From Porites lobata (Eukaryota > Cnidaria > Anthozoa > Scleractinia > Poritidae), in NCBI GenBank assembly GCA_942486035.1, contig CALNXK010000037.1, forward strand, positions 2,979,001 to 3,043,000: a DNA stretch of 64,000 nt, given 5' to 3'. Numbering within the stretch: the first letter of the stretch is position 1; every line of letters begins with the position of its first letter. The notes beneath the pieces are model-generated. The model was not told where the DNA came from, made no database searches, and saw only the letters and a list, made by a program, of their open reading frames with translations. The translations under genes and the position numbers were made by a program. Of the stretch, positions 10,576-22,700 are shown piece by piece.

Positions 10576-13500
10576 TTCCCCTCTTTCCCCCTTAAATCAG
10601 CAATTTTTACTTGGAAGTTTTTTTTAAAATTTTTTACTGGTAACATAGGTGGAAAAATGGAACAAGTTTTTCCTTGAGAAATAATTTGTTCACTTTTCCA
10701 CCTACACAACCAGATAAAAACTTTCCAAGAAAAATTGCTAATTTTGAAGTAACTGAGTCATACACTAAGAATTTTCCGCAAATGCCTTGAAAGGTTTTGC
10801 GGTAATTTATTTTTATCTTACTCCCCCCTTCTTTTGAGATTGTGGTAGTTGTTCTTGATTGTTGTTCTTCACTCGGGAGTATTATTCTTCTTGCTTTATT
10901 TTAGGTTAAATTCTCTTTTGCTGATGTTACGTTCTCTCTGAAAAAGGAAAAGAATACAAGGCTCTATCTTTAAGGATAACAATTCTTTTAACGTTTAAAG
11001 GCAATTACTGTTTTATTCAGCTGAGGAATATGTCTGTAACCTGTCTGTTCTGAGCTGTTCTGTTTATTGTTTTCCTTAGCATTATAATTGAATGCTTTAT
11101 CCTGGTTTAAGAATGTTGAAATCATAATTGATAAATGGTATGCTCAAAATCTACCTATGATTTAGAAACCTCTAAAAATTTATGGCTTAGTAAAACTAAA
11201 ACGAAATTAACTATGTAGGCAAGGAAAAAAGGACTTTACTCTCCATCAGGCTTTACCCCTCAATTTCATTAAGGTGAAAAAACAAAACCAAACTGTAACT
11301 CAGCAAAATGTTTGAAATATAGAATATTTCTTATATTTTAGTGAATCTAAAATTGGGGGCAATCATCCAATCCAGTTTTAGGATAGAAATTATAGTATAA
11401 GAACTTAAAAAATCTGGAACACTGGACACAGGAAACACTTTCGATTTACCTTGTTGGTTTAAATGTATTTATTTCCAAGAATGAAAAGTCAAAGAACACA
11501 TAACCCACTGAACACAAGTTTTAATGAACTTTGTGTCAATAATCCAGCTAAAAAAAATCTTCAAATAATTGAGTTCAGGATAAGGAGAAATTTCGTGGCA
11601 CATGTACTTAATATAACTTTTGAACAACAATATGGTAAATCAGCAAAATCGACACAAAAATTTCATTTTATGCAAGTGAAAAATATCCTTAAATGAACCA
11701 AGTTCAGCTTTGTCCTTGTATAATGATGATCGTCAAGTGCGCTCCAAGCGGCACTTTCCATTGATGAATTTGTCAGTTGAGGCTAACAAAAAGTATTGTA
11801 GAAAAAAAAATTGTGCATCAATGAACCATTCCTACTCGATACAGAAGCTCTAATAGACCGTTGAGTTCACTGTGGCTAAAAACTAATGAAACCAGTTTCG
11901 ATTATTTTTGCTGAGCAAGCAAGTTCTTAGAGAAAATTAAACGAATTTCCTAGACTCGCGAATTACTTGTTAATCATGCTTTAAAATTTGTGAAAAAATC
12001 CTTCTTTAAGTACAAATAAGTTACTGACAAAATCTAGAATCAAAGCACTTTATATTTTTGAAACTCGGTTACCCTCCGGTTTTTATCGAAGTTGTTTTGA
12101 CTGATGAAAAGGACAAAGTGTGTTTAAGAAACAATTCAGATATGTCTGTCGTTTCTTCTCCATTTTGAGGAGAATTTTTTAAGTTGAAACTAAAAGACTG
12201 TACGTATTTTAGGACATAACATATCAGTTTTAACAACAGACTTTTCACGCACGTGTAAGTCCTCTAACCCGTTACTAAATGAGTAATGAAACTCACCCTG
12301 TCTAGAAAACATGCGGGCATGATTTAGCAAGAAATACTTAAATGTTGTCTCAACCTTTTGTGTTTTTTTTTAAAAGCTGGCTAAGCGAGCGTAGGCTACT
12401 GAAAAAACGAATTCTTGAAGCTGCTTCAGTCCTGATCCACAAAAGTCTGACGCCGCAATCGTTGTACAAAATTAATTATTCAAAAGTGCTTACTGAAAGG
12501 AAGCAACATCTAAAAAATACTTTCTTGTATTTAAGAATGTAATTTACGAGTTTGTTAATGAACCCTAAACAAGGCGCATTGTCGGCTTATTTTTGCTGGT
12601 TCTAACTTTTCATGATCATCTCTTAATGAAAATCCTCAGGTGAACGAAAAAGTAAAAGAAATCTTCAAGAAAAAAAATCATTGCTATCCTTTTTCAAACT
12701 TCGAGTCCCTAAATAAGATCAGAGAGTGAAACTAATCTATGAAATCTTATAACCAAGTCATATTTAATTTCTGGAACTTCTGATTCCGTGCAATAAAAGA
12801 AACCATACAAGAAAAATAATGCCTCTGAGCCTCTGAGTTTGGTGCCCACCTTTGGTTGTGATAAATTTTATTTTTGAATAACAACTTAGTGAACAATAAA
12901 AGATTTCTTTTCATTATTTTAACACTTTTAAAAGTGATTCGACAACTTGAATGACACTTTTCCACCTTTTTCAGACGGCACGAGTTAACCTATGAAAAAT
13001 CTATAGCACCTTTCTTCTCAAAAAAGAAAAGCTACATCAACGAGTGTTACAGTTTGAACGAAATGAAAACTTAAATCTAATATGCGATTTTACAGCCAAT
13101 AAACGAATAGAAAATTTCCAAGTCCTACTGAAAGTTACGTTACTTTTTTAACAATCGAGTTTTTATTGGTTCCGCTTATGTTAGCTTCTTAAGCAGCCAC
13201 ACAGTTCATCCAATCCTTCGCAAGTCTCAAAGGACACAAAATATTTTGCACTATTATTCTGTAGCAATAATTAGCCCTTTTGTCCAAAAATGTTAAAAGG
13301 AACACCTAGAGTTAACATTTTGATTCTAAAGTTTTTCCTCATTGAAATAAAAAGAAAACCTCAAAGTTTTACTGGGCAAGAATTTTAATGAAGTTTTGAG
13401 TCTAATTTGTGGCTTGAGGATTCCTCCGATGAAACCAAGAGGAAGAAATCTAGGGAAGTATAGAAGTAATTAAAAGTAAACAAAAAAATTTGAGTGGCTT

Positions 13501-14399
13501 TAAATAAGATCAGATAGTGAAACTGTAACTCATATGAAATCCTATATAATGAAGTCATTTATAATATTCTTTTAGTGCTTTTGATCATGTGGCCATGACA
13601 TGACAGAAAACATGTAAGAAAAAAGTTCCTTCATACAATTAAATTTTGATTTTTACCTTAGTTATTAACTGTTGGCCCTTTACGCTTTCATACCGGCAAC
13701 TTTCATTGTCGAATTATTAAAACACTCTACATATAATATATCTTATAATAAAGGACTAACAACTTGGAGTCTTTTAAGCAAATCTTGTGGAACGGAAATT
13801 TTAATCGAGCACTCAGTTTTATATTTTCTGGGTAAGATATAAACTCTCTATGCTGTTACTCTGTTCACTGATGCTGATATTTTACCAGTAAATGTTCTTT
13901 ATCACGAATCCGTTTGTTGTTTTATGCACGATATTCCTTATCAAAAGCGTGGTAACTTTTTAAACCTATTTATCTATATCACCAGTAGGCATTTTTATAA
14001 CATTCGGTCTTCCTTATCTTACAACTTTTTATCACGAAATCTAGGTTAGAAATCCAACAATCTGCTTTTTCAGGACTGAGTAGACGCTACGATATGATAA
14101 AAGAACACAATTTAAACTGTGACTCCCCTCTTTCCCGGTTGATATCCTAAAACGCCATGATGATTACACTGAGGGATCTACATTTTGCCAAATCAGCTCA
14201 AACTGATTGCATCAGCTCTTTTGCAAATAGAAAGTTGCTTGGTTCGAATTTAAATGAAATCGATGATAACTCAATTTGATGTAAGTAATGACTCAAAATG
14301 TTAGTCTCCTTTCTGTAAACCTAGTTAATGTCAATTAGATTGATCTTTTGAATTCAACTGTAAAATTGTTTATTAATGTTTTGGTGTGACTGACTGTTT

Positions 14400-14500
14400 T
14401 GCCTGATTGGCCTGTATGCTGCCTGTGGATCAGTTCCTTGATGCTGTTTTTGGTACAATGTATATATGCTAATAAAGTTGAGTTGAATTCACCAAACAAA
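14400..14500 (+). repeat. Repeat tail with AATAAAG, also near 16960
   Basis: The stretch TGGTACAATGTATATATGC and the following AATAAAGTTGAGTTGAATT resemble the 3' end of a transcribed repeat carrying a polyadenylation signal. A diverged copy (GTACACTGTAATTATTTAAG, then AAAGTTCAGTTGAATT) lies near 16960-17010, which fits the direct duplication seen elsewhere in the right part of the complex. Confidence 0.35.
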
Positions 14501-17500
14501 AAGAGGAATTTTTCTAATTTTTACACTGTAGAAGTTCTATAATATTTGAAACAGAAAAAACCTGTAGCAGACAAGCCAGAGATAAAATTGTTCACTTTAA
14601 TAAACTGTATTCTATCATTTTTAACTTAATCAATGAGCTTTACAAGTTGATATAAAACTTTATTGTAACAAGCAATTCAAAATGAACAATCCGAAAAGAA
14701 GTTGTCTAAGTCCTCCCGGAAGTTAACACTCTTCTTAATACCATAAAGAGAGTTTATCGATTGCAATGTAAACTACCATAACAGGCACACAGCTCATCCT
14801 GTCCGAATCGTTTTGTCCCAAAAAAGTTGAAAGAGACACTTTCGAAGATTAACCTTTTTGGTTCTAATGCTTTACTAGGAAGAAGATTTAATGACGTTTT
14901 CAGTATTGTTTTTTTAGGTAACAAAATCTTCAAAAGGCTGAATGTGCAAAAAAATTCTTCTTTCTCTTTGTGACTGCTTACTTCTTAAGTTTTGAAGAGC
15001 AACAAAGTAGATAAAATCTACAAAAATGTCATTTTGTGGGCGTGAAAAATTACTAGGCTTTTTTTACATTATGCTTTTGTTTCCTCACTGTTATGTTCCA
15101 CTTTTTCCACTAAAATGCTCCAGCTCTACCAACTTCTCGCTTAACGCTAAAAAACGTACAGGTGGTAAAACAACAACGTATATTTGTACTGGTGTTAATA
15201 CAGCAAAAAAAATCCTCTGTTTAAGGGTGGCATTTGATTTCTGTTTTTTTTTTTTTAATTTTGAATTTGAATTTTCGACCTCACGAGTCCGTTTTCTCCA
15301 AAAAAGATAATAATCTTACAGTGTAAATTCAACCAAAGTGAATAATGCTTATAATGCTTTTGCTTCCGCACTAAAATAGTAGAAAATTGCGAGCATGATA
15401 TACAAAAGCCTATGAAAAATATCCTCAATAAAAGAAGTTAAGAGTGTGCAAGTCCTTGGATATGTTCTTTAGATAGTAAAATTGATGTATCTCGGTGAAA
15501 ATAGTCGAAAAGTGTGGTCCAAGCTAGAGAAATCGGCTGACTGAAAGCGGCACTTTACTCTCTCGAATGTCTCAGTTGAGGCTAACAAAAAGTATTGTAG
15601 AAAAAAAGAAATGTGCATCAATGAGCCATACCTACTTGAGAGAGAAGCTCTAGCAGGTCGTTTGGTTCACTGTGGCTGATTTAATGAAATGTGCGAATTC
15701 CTATGTGCTGAGTAAAGCAAAATTTTGGAGAAAGAGAAATTTCCTACTGAAATCTGCTGCGACTTTGGGTCTGTTATAAATTGCTGAACTGCGAATTATC
15801 AACTCTGGGAAAAAATCCCCCGTCTATACTTGTAATTAAAAGTGAAACTATGTTAACAAATCAAATTTAACTGAGTCAGTGGACAGAGATGCCGCATGCA
15901 TTAGCAACTACGAAGACAGAACGTTCGATATCAAACTAACAATTTCTAATTTTTCTAAAGGTTCAAGTGTCTTTAAGAAACATGAAAAATTTGGAAAGAC
16001 TGAATTTTCTTCCATCCTTTTTGCTATATTTTTAACGGATCGCCTCATCGAGTTGAAAATGATCACACTGAATGGTTCAAGCATTAAGTAAGAGATAAAT
16101 CCTCAACTAAAATTGACGAAAGAAATATCACGTACACTTGAAAATTAAATTCCTGTGATTTTGCTGCTTATCCTCTTACTTGCCCCTTTTCGATTTCATT
16201 CATTAAGTTTTCATTATCAAACTATAATAACTTCAACTGAGGAAAATAATTTTTCTTATTTTTTGTGGATGATTGATCCGACAATTTGAATGAAACTATC
16301 CTACAATTAATGTTTGGAAATGCAACTTCAAAAACTTAAAAAAACTTGAGAAAAATATCGAATTACCTTTTGGTTCTAATGTTCTTATATAGAAAGCGGA
16401 ATAAACTTCAATGTTTCACTGGGCACCGACGTTTCTTAAAATCTGTCTGAACTTCAATAAAGCGGAAAGCATCCGCAGTTGCCTTTATGATTGGTGTACC
16501 GAGGCGTGGCGTAAATTTCTAAATAAGACGAATTGAATACAAGAAGAAAAATCTAACTTTTGAAAGTACTTGAACAAAGTTTTCAAATGAACGATCATTA
16601 AGCAATCAAAATCTAAAAAATGAGGTTGTGTCGGTCCTGTTGTCTTGTTTCTAATTGTTTTCAAAAGTGCTGACATCAAGAAGCAAACAAGAATGAAATA
16701 CTGTGCTGCTGAAGTGATTGCAACTTGTGACTTAAATTCGTCGAGTGTGGTTTAGCAATTAAAACTCATTTTTGGCTTATTCAACCTGGTTCTTACTCAG
16801 TGTCGTCTCAAGAAAAGTCCTTCGGTGAAACCATAGGCAAACGAGTCTGCAAAAAGTTATACTTCGATGCTTCTCTTACTCTAAATTCGAGTCACTAACT
16901 AATATCAGTGAACCATTTTTAATTCTTCTGTGAGACTTTGATTTGCACAAATCCTAAACTTTCTTTTGTACACTGTAATTATTTAAGTAAAGTTCAGTTG
17001 AATTAACCTAGTGAAAAGACGAATTTTTTTAAAGTTCAGGTGATTAGGCAATTTGGACGTGACACTATTCTACTATTCTACTGAAGTTCCATTCAGAATA
17101 ATTTTTAGAACGTAAAATAAGTCTGTATTTGAAGCGCTGGAGATAATAAAAATTGTTCGCGAGAATGCACTGTATTTCATCCTTTTACTACAACAATGAG
17201 CTTTACTATTTGACCAGACACAAATCTTAATTCTAACAAGCAATTCAAAGCAAAGAAACGAAAGAAAGCTGTTTAAGTTTTCCCTAAAGCCGACTTATTT
17301 TAAAATCGGTTCAAATGTAAATTGTCATAACAAGCACACAGTTCATCCTATCCGAATCGAAAGTTATGAGACACTTTCGTTTTACCTTTTTGATTCTAAA
17401 ATGCTTTCCTGTATACAACTTTTAATGACGTTTTTAGAGTCATTTTTTAGCTTTCAATCAATCAAGCGTGTTACGAGACCAACACAATGTACAAAAATGT

Positions 17501-18804
17501 TTTGATCCTTGTTAATGCAGTGACAACGTACTTCCCATTTTTTTGAATAGCAATGAGGAAGTCAGATAAAATCTGCAAAAATGTCATTTATGTACGTGAA
17601 AATTATGCTTTTGTTCCTTCACTGAAATGCTCCACTTTACTGCTCCATTTATTCCACTAAAATGCTCTGAGTCCTCAACGAACATATTAACGAAAGAATT
17701 AACGTACACAGAAATTAATTTTCTCTGATTTTGCTGCTTACCTGACTTTTCGATTTCATACATTCAGTTTTCATTATCAAATGACAGCCTTAGGTGAAGA
17801 AAATAATATTGTGCTGCTGAGGTGATTGCAACCTGTGACTTAAATCTGGTTCTAACTCACTACAGTTTCCTCTCAAAACAATATTCCGCGTGAAACCAGG
17901 CAAATATAATCAGGGGCCTTGCCATGTGTTTACAGAGTTATAGAATAAAATACAAGAAAACAAAATCTGTACAAAATAACTTCGTGTGCCTAACTATTTA
18001 ATGTCACTGCATGAATTCATTTTGAACCTTTTTCTGAGACTTTGATTTGCATAAAACTTAAACTATAACGAATAGACTTCCTTTAATTTTGCTGTCAACT
18101 TTTTAACTGTCCTCGTACAATTGGCTTTGAAATATTTAAATGTTTTCGTTACTCAGTTTTAGCTTCCTCTTATGATAATAATTTTGAATTGTTCAGGATA
18201 CGTTTTATGAAGAAAAAGCATACGCCGATCTGAATTTGTAAGTTCTTGATACTGAATATCCTTTAGTGCGACAATGGAAATCTGAAACACTTATAATGAG
18301 CTTTTGATTAATTTTAGAAAACAAAACCATTGTTTAACACAAAACGAAGAAAAGAAAGACATGGGCCGATCTTTCGTTGATCAAAATCATACAGATTAAA
18401 ATAACAAGAAAAAATCTTTTGTTACTTAGCACGTCCTATAGAAGTAATTTTGAATAAGAAAGGTCATACTTCTGATACTTCTGTAACTGAAAGTTCCGGA
18501 GAATAATCATATGCAAAAGTGTGAAAATGAAAATCTGAAATACTCAACTCTTTGATTAGTTTTTGAATAAAACGTCTTTTAAATCTTCTTAATTCCTAAA
18601 TCTTTCCAAAAAACAAAAAGGGAACTTGCGATTGCGATTGGTTTTACAGGTTTTGGAATGCTCACATGATTTAAAAATCTAATGTCCAGTTAGAAAAACG
18701 CCAAACTGCATGGTCAAGTACTCCGTGACTATCATTAGAAGCAAATTAAAAGTGGGAAATAAACTAAGGAACTTATCCGTTATCCGAGCGTCGACTCAAT
18801 CAAA

Positions 18805-18891
18805 ATGGAAACCATCCAAAGTGAACTAGCAGTGGACGCTTTCAGGAAGATTCTGTGGAAACTTCTGCAAGACAGTAATAAAAAGAAAATG
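18805..18891 (+). CDS. Possible isolated first coding exon
   Basis: An ATG in a reasonable context (CAAAATGG) opens a 29-codon frame with helix-like composition (METIQSELAVDAFRKILWKL...). It runs without a stop to a GT that could act as donor (ATG|GTTAGT). It lies just outside the foldback complex and ends in phase 0. I could not find a convincing next exon. A chance open stretch of this length is possible. Confidence 0.25.
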
Positions 18892-19129
18892 GTTAGTTGT
18901 CACTAGGCTCATTACTGCGAACCTTCAAGTTACCAATTGAAAATTATAATAAATTAACTGCCATGATAGCGACCTTAAAATTGAGATCTCGACTTCAAAA
19001 TACACTTACCTAAGAATCAAAATAGTTATTTCAATTGATGATCCGACCAGATCGACACTTTTCGACAAATCTACATCCTCTGCAACTGATTGGAATATAA
19101 CAAAACATTAGTTATAATCTAAAGTTTAC

Positions 19130-19470
19130 TACAGTCACACCCCATTAAAATGGACACGAGCGAGGGCCATAGAAAGTGATGTCCGTATTAATCGGGTTGA
19201 ATTTAGAGAAAATTTAAGGGCTTTCTTTGCCCAGGGACAAAGCAAACTGTCCGTATTAAGCGGGTGTACATAAAACGGGGATTGAAAAACTCATCAGTAT
19301 TAAGGCCTGTTTCGGCATGAAGGTGGGGGACCCCAGGTAGGTGAGGTAACATGTGGCGGGTTACCCCACCTAACATGTAAACGTGATCAAATTAAAATGA
19401 GAGGTCCCCCACCTCCATGTAAACAGGCCCTCAGAATATAATAACCTAGCAGAAGATGTCAATAAAGAAT
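19130..19470. mobile_element. pogo/Tigger-like MITE interrupted by a second MITE
   Basis: The left end ACAGTCACACCCCATTAAAA and internal TGTCCGTATTAATCGGG / CTGTCCGTATTAAGCGGG are characteristic of non-autonomous pogo-like elements. The element appears to be split by the MITE at 19306-19437, after which sequence of the same type resumes. Assignment to the pogo group rests on end-sequence resemblance only. Confidence 0.45.
19306..19437. mobile_element. MITE, GGCCTGTTTACATG family, copy 1
   Basis: The ends form an inverted repeat: GGCCTGTTTCGGCATGAAGG at left, and CCTCCATGTAAACAGGCCC at right. Inside are paired GTAGGTGAGGTAAC and GGTTACCCCACCTA segments and CGTGATCAAATTAAAATGAG. It is the same family as the element at 48787-48927. 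It looks nested in the pogo-like element around it. Confidence 0.65.
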
Positions 19471-19658
19471 TCAGTTAATTACCTCCACAAGCCCCCCAGC
19501 GAATCAAAATGGCTGTCAATTGCAATTCTACACCGCAGTCAGGCACGACTCTACATTTTTCTGCTAAACAAATTAAGATATGACATCAGATAAGTGGTAC
19601 TCTCTATTAATATTGTATCATCAGAAGTACAAGCAGGATTTTCAGGGCACTAGCTTAC

Positions 19659-19748
19659 CTGCGAATAAGGACAGAAATAAGGTGACTGGAAGGTGTTGAA
19701 TTTGTAAGATGTAATCCTGATGAGTTCGAGCTCCATACTTCTATCAGG
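19659..19748 (-). CDS. Possible internal exon, minus strand
   Basis: A 90-base segment is bounded on the minus strand by a strong acceptor (TTTCTTTCAG) and a strong donor (CGCAG|GTAAGC). It is open in the phase-0 frame and encodes a sequence starting PDRSMELELIRITSYKF and ending FCPYSQ. I do not recognise the product. The next minus-strand segment with good signals (about 19490-19560) does not stay open in the matching phase, so the gene model is incomplete. Confidence 0.3.
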
Positions 19749-19749
19749 C

Positions 19750-22700
19750 TGAAAGAAATATAGACATTCATCTTAGTTTAAGTGGAAAGAAGTTGCAGTT
19801 GCTAATATTCGCTAGCTGCTGAGCTCTTTTGCTCATGGTTCCAGGGTCTCTTTTTCCCAGTGAAAGAATTTGCATGGAAGTGTTTTGAATTTCTACGTTT
19901 AAGACAATTCTCACCCTTTATTAACTGATGGCTTTTATGCTCAATTGGTCTAGCTTTTACATTTTGAAACTCAATATAAGAAAGAGTCTGGATGTTTCAT
20001 ATACTTACTCACATCCACCGTACCCCTCCCCCCCAATCCTTCCTGTCATTAATTGCCTACGTCCCAAGGGAATTACGAAGTTCATCCGGGGAATAAGGAT
20101 AACCCACGAGTCAGAGCTACATGTGAAACCAACTATTGTGACTTTGCAACTTATCTATTGTTTCTAGACTTTCTATGAGGTCACCCAAATCCATGTGAAG
20201 TGCTACAGTTCAGAATTTTGCGCATAGCTCACGAATTTCAGTTTGAGTTTATTTCAAAATTCTTAAAATCTAAAGGGCTTTTAAGTCTTTCCTTTACGTT
20301 GAATTTTCAACTTCGAAGAAGATTCTTTATAGAAAAACCATGATTTGCAAAGGCGCTGAATTTCTCTGATCCAAAATGGCTCGATCAAGAAAGCTGCCAT
20401 TGTAACGTACAATGCAATTTGATAGAAGGAAACAAAGTCCTGCATGGTTGAAAGATATTGGGCAGTTTTCTGGTATAGTTAGCCTTGTTCTTAATTTTTG
20501 AACTAAGGAATTGTTAATAGAAAAATTTTCCATGAGTTTGTCAATAGCAGTAAAAACATCACTGCATGATAAAAATAAACAAAACAATAAAGCAATTTAT
20601 ACGTTCTATTTTGTGGAAAATATATAGAGATATAATAAAATTACTTAATTGCTAAATTAAGCGGAAGGTTGCTTAATTCAAATACAAAATGGTTCAAGGA
20701 AGCTACCATTGTGAACTACTATGCTATTTGTTTTTAAAATCTTATCGTGGTATAAAACAAACTTTTGGAAGAAGATATGACTTATGTGTCTTTTAGCATT
20801 AATTGGTTTCGGCTCCGTGTATTTCTAAACCAAATGCAGAACATTTTAGTTATAGTACAAAATAGGTGTACAAAGTTAAACTATAAAATAAACTGATTAA
20901 AAATAATAAATTAAAATATCGATACTGAAATTAAGATAAATTATAAAAGGATAAATAAATTATAAATAAAGTTATAAAATAAATTATGAAACGATCATGA
21001 ACTAGTAAAGGTTGTAATTTATCAGCTCTTAGCTTGGCTGAAAAGATACTGTAACAACACAATTTTTGAGTATGATATTTGAACTGGGAGATATTTATAT
21101 TAGCAAATTGGCGTTTTTTTTAGAATAATCCTATATATTCCAAGCAGATTATTCACAAACTTGTTTGTTCGTAAATTCTGAGTTTTCAAAACTTGGTGAG
21201 CTGAAAACCTCTTTCATGTTATTGAAAATATCCTAAGAAAGTATTTTTGTCTAAAATTCTTATAAAAGAAAGGCATCAACCTAATCAATGATTGGCTAGA
21301 CGTTTTTCAGATTATTTTGGCTTGAAAAAATCCATTGAATATTTTGAAACGAGTTGGTGGTTTTGAATTCCACTAGACGCGCAGGAAATAACTAGCGCTT
21401 TACGTCAACTAATACCGGGAATGTCAGAAGTTAGAGAAACATCTTATTCGCAATGCTGAGAGGACATTGCTTTAATTAAACTTTGTTTCTTAGTCAATTT
21501 TCCAGTTCTCTCAGCGAAAGCCCCCAGGTAAATAACTAACAATTATTGCAGCCCGGTGACTTATGAAAAAGTGACATCATGATTGTACTTTCATTGCCAT
21601 TCATTTCTTTTGTTTTCCTTCGGGTACCGAGAGTTTTGGCGTTCAATTAATGCAAAGAAAATCGTCAAGTGATGTGAAAAAAGCGCTTAAATTGATTTTA
21701 TTTTTTGTTTTTTAGTAAGCAATGACCAAACTATTTAAAATATCCTTAGACGTGCGCTTCACATGGATTGTACGAGGCCCAACCCCTACGATCTCCATCG
21801 TCAGTTATGGCTCTCCTGATGTAGCGAACCTTCAAGAAACACCCTTGATTATCCTATATGCAGCACAAATGAATCGAAGCCTTAATTAGTTTGCCCCATG
21901 AAGGGTAAAGGAACGAAATGTGTCTTTATTCCCCCTCTGCCTTCCCTCTTAAGAAAATGGAGGTGCACTGGGATGCGAGACCCTTTTACACCAAAAGAGA
22001 GTTCTGTCTGTTGCCTTGTAGAATATGGGGTGATCGCCTGGCGTCCTCTGATCATGGTAGACTGGGAGATGAGATGTCCCGCAAATCTTCTTTTTAGGCA
22101 ACTGGTTAGGGTAGAGATAATTAGGCTATAAGCAAACATGCATAAGTATACTTATCTGCACATGCGTCACAGTTTCATGGTGAAAAAAGGACTCTCTTCA
22201 GTTTCAACTGATAATTCTTGAGGTGAACTGACGGGTTTTAAACTGACAACTCCAGGACTGTTTCATATACTCCCTTGAACTCAACCTGAAAAAACACTGA
22301 GATCAGCTCATCCCAATCAACAAAGTATTTTATTCTAAGATATTAACAGTAGAATGTAAATTTGCATCGATGCTCTTCTCCAATCCTTGCGCACTTTATT
22401 GCGTTATAATTTCTATATCTCTAAAAGACTTTTTAGGTCTCTTTATAGAATCACCTGATCGAAAAATATGTTTGTACATTAACGGTGTAATTCTAAACGG
22501 TATTTTTTTAGCTAAGACGAAAAACCTATGCCAAACCTAAAAAAGTTTAAAATGCCAATTTTTTTTCATGGAAAATTTTCCACTTTTTCTATGCTTATGT
22601 CATTTGAACAACAGATTGGTCAACATGTGTAAGGTAGTTTTCTCGGGTCAGTTTACACAAAAGCAGTGGATCCAAACTATACGAGGACGTATGACGTCAC

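Larger units (their letters stand above)
2630..18100. repeat. Large inverted-repeat (foldback) complex, non-coding
   Basis: Sequence left of about 8253 recurs in reverse complement right of about 8311. Paired segments I can read include 7470-8253 with 8311-9090, 6900-7130 with 10740-10930, 5990-6150 with 11730-11880, and 4800-5000 with 12620-12840. A sister copy of the last left segment lies at 3790-4010. Further right, the same segments recur as direct copies: 11740-12000 resembles 15535-15810, 13190-13420 resembles 14780-14920 and 17310-17430, and 16840-16970 resembles 17880-18060. No open frame in it looks like a protein and no transposase is visible. It resembles a giant foldback or non-autonomous DNA element that has been partly re-duplicated. 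The outer ends are not sharp and no target-site duplication is identified. Confidence 0.65.
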
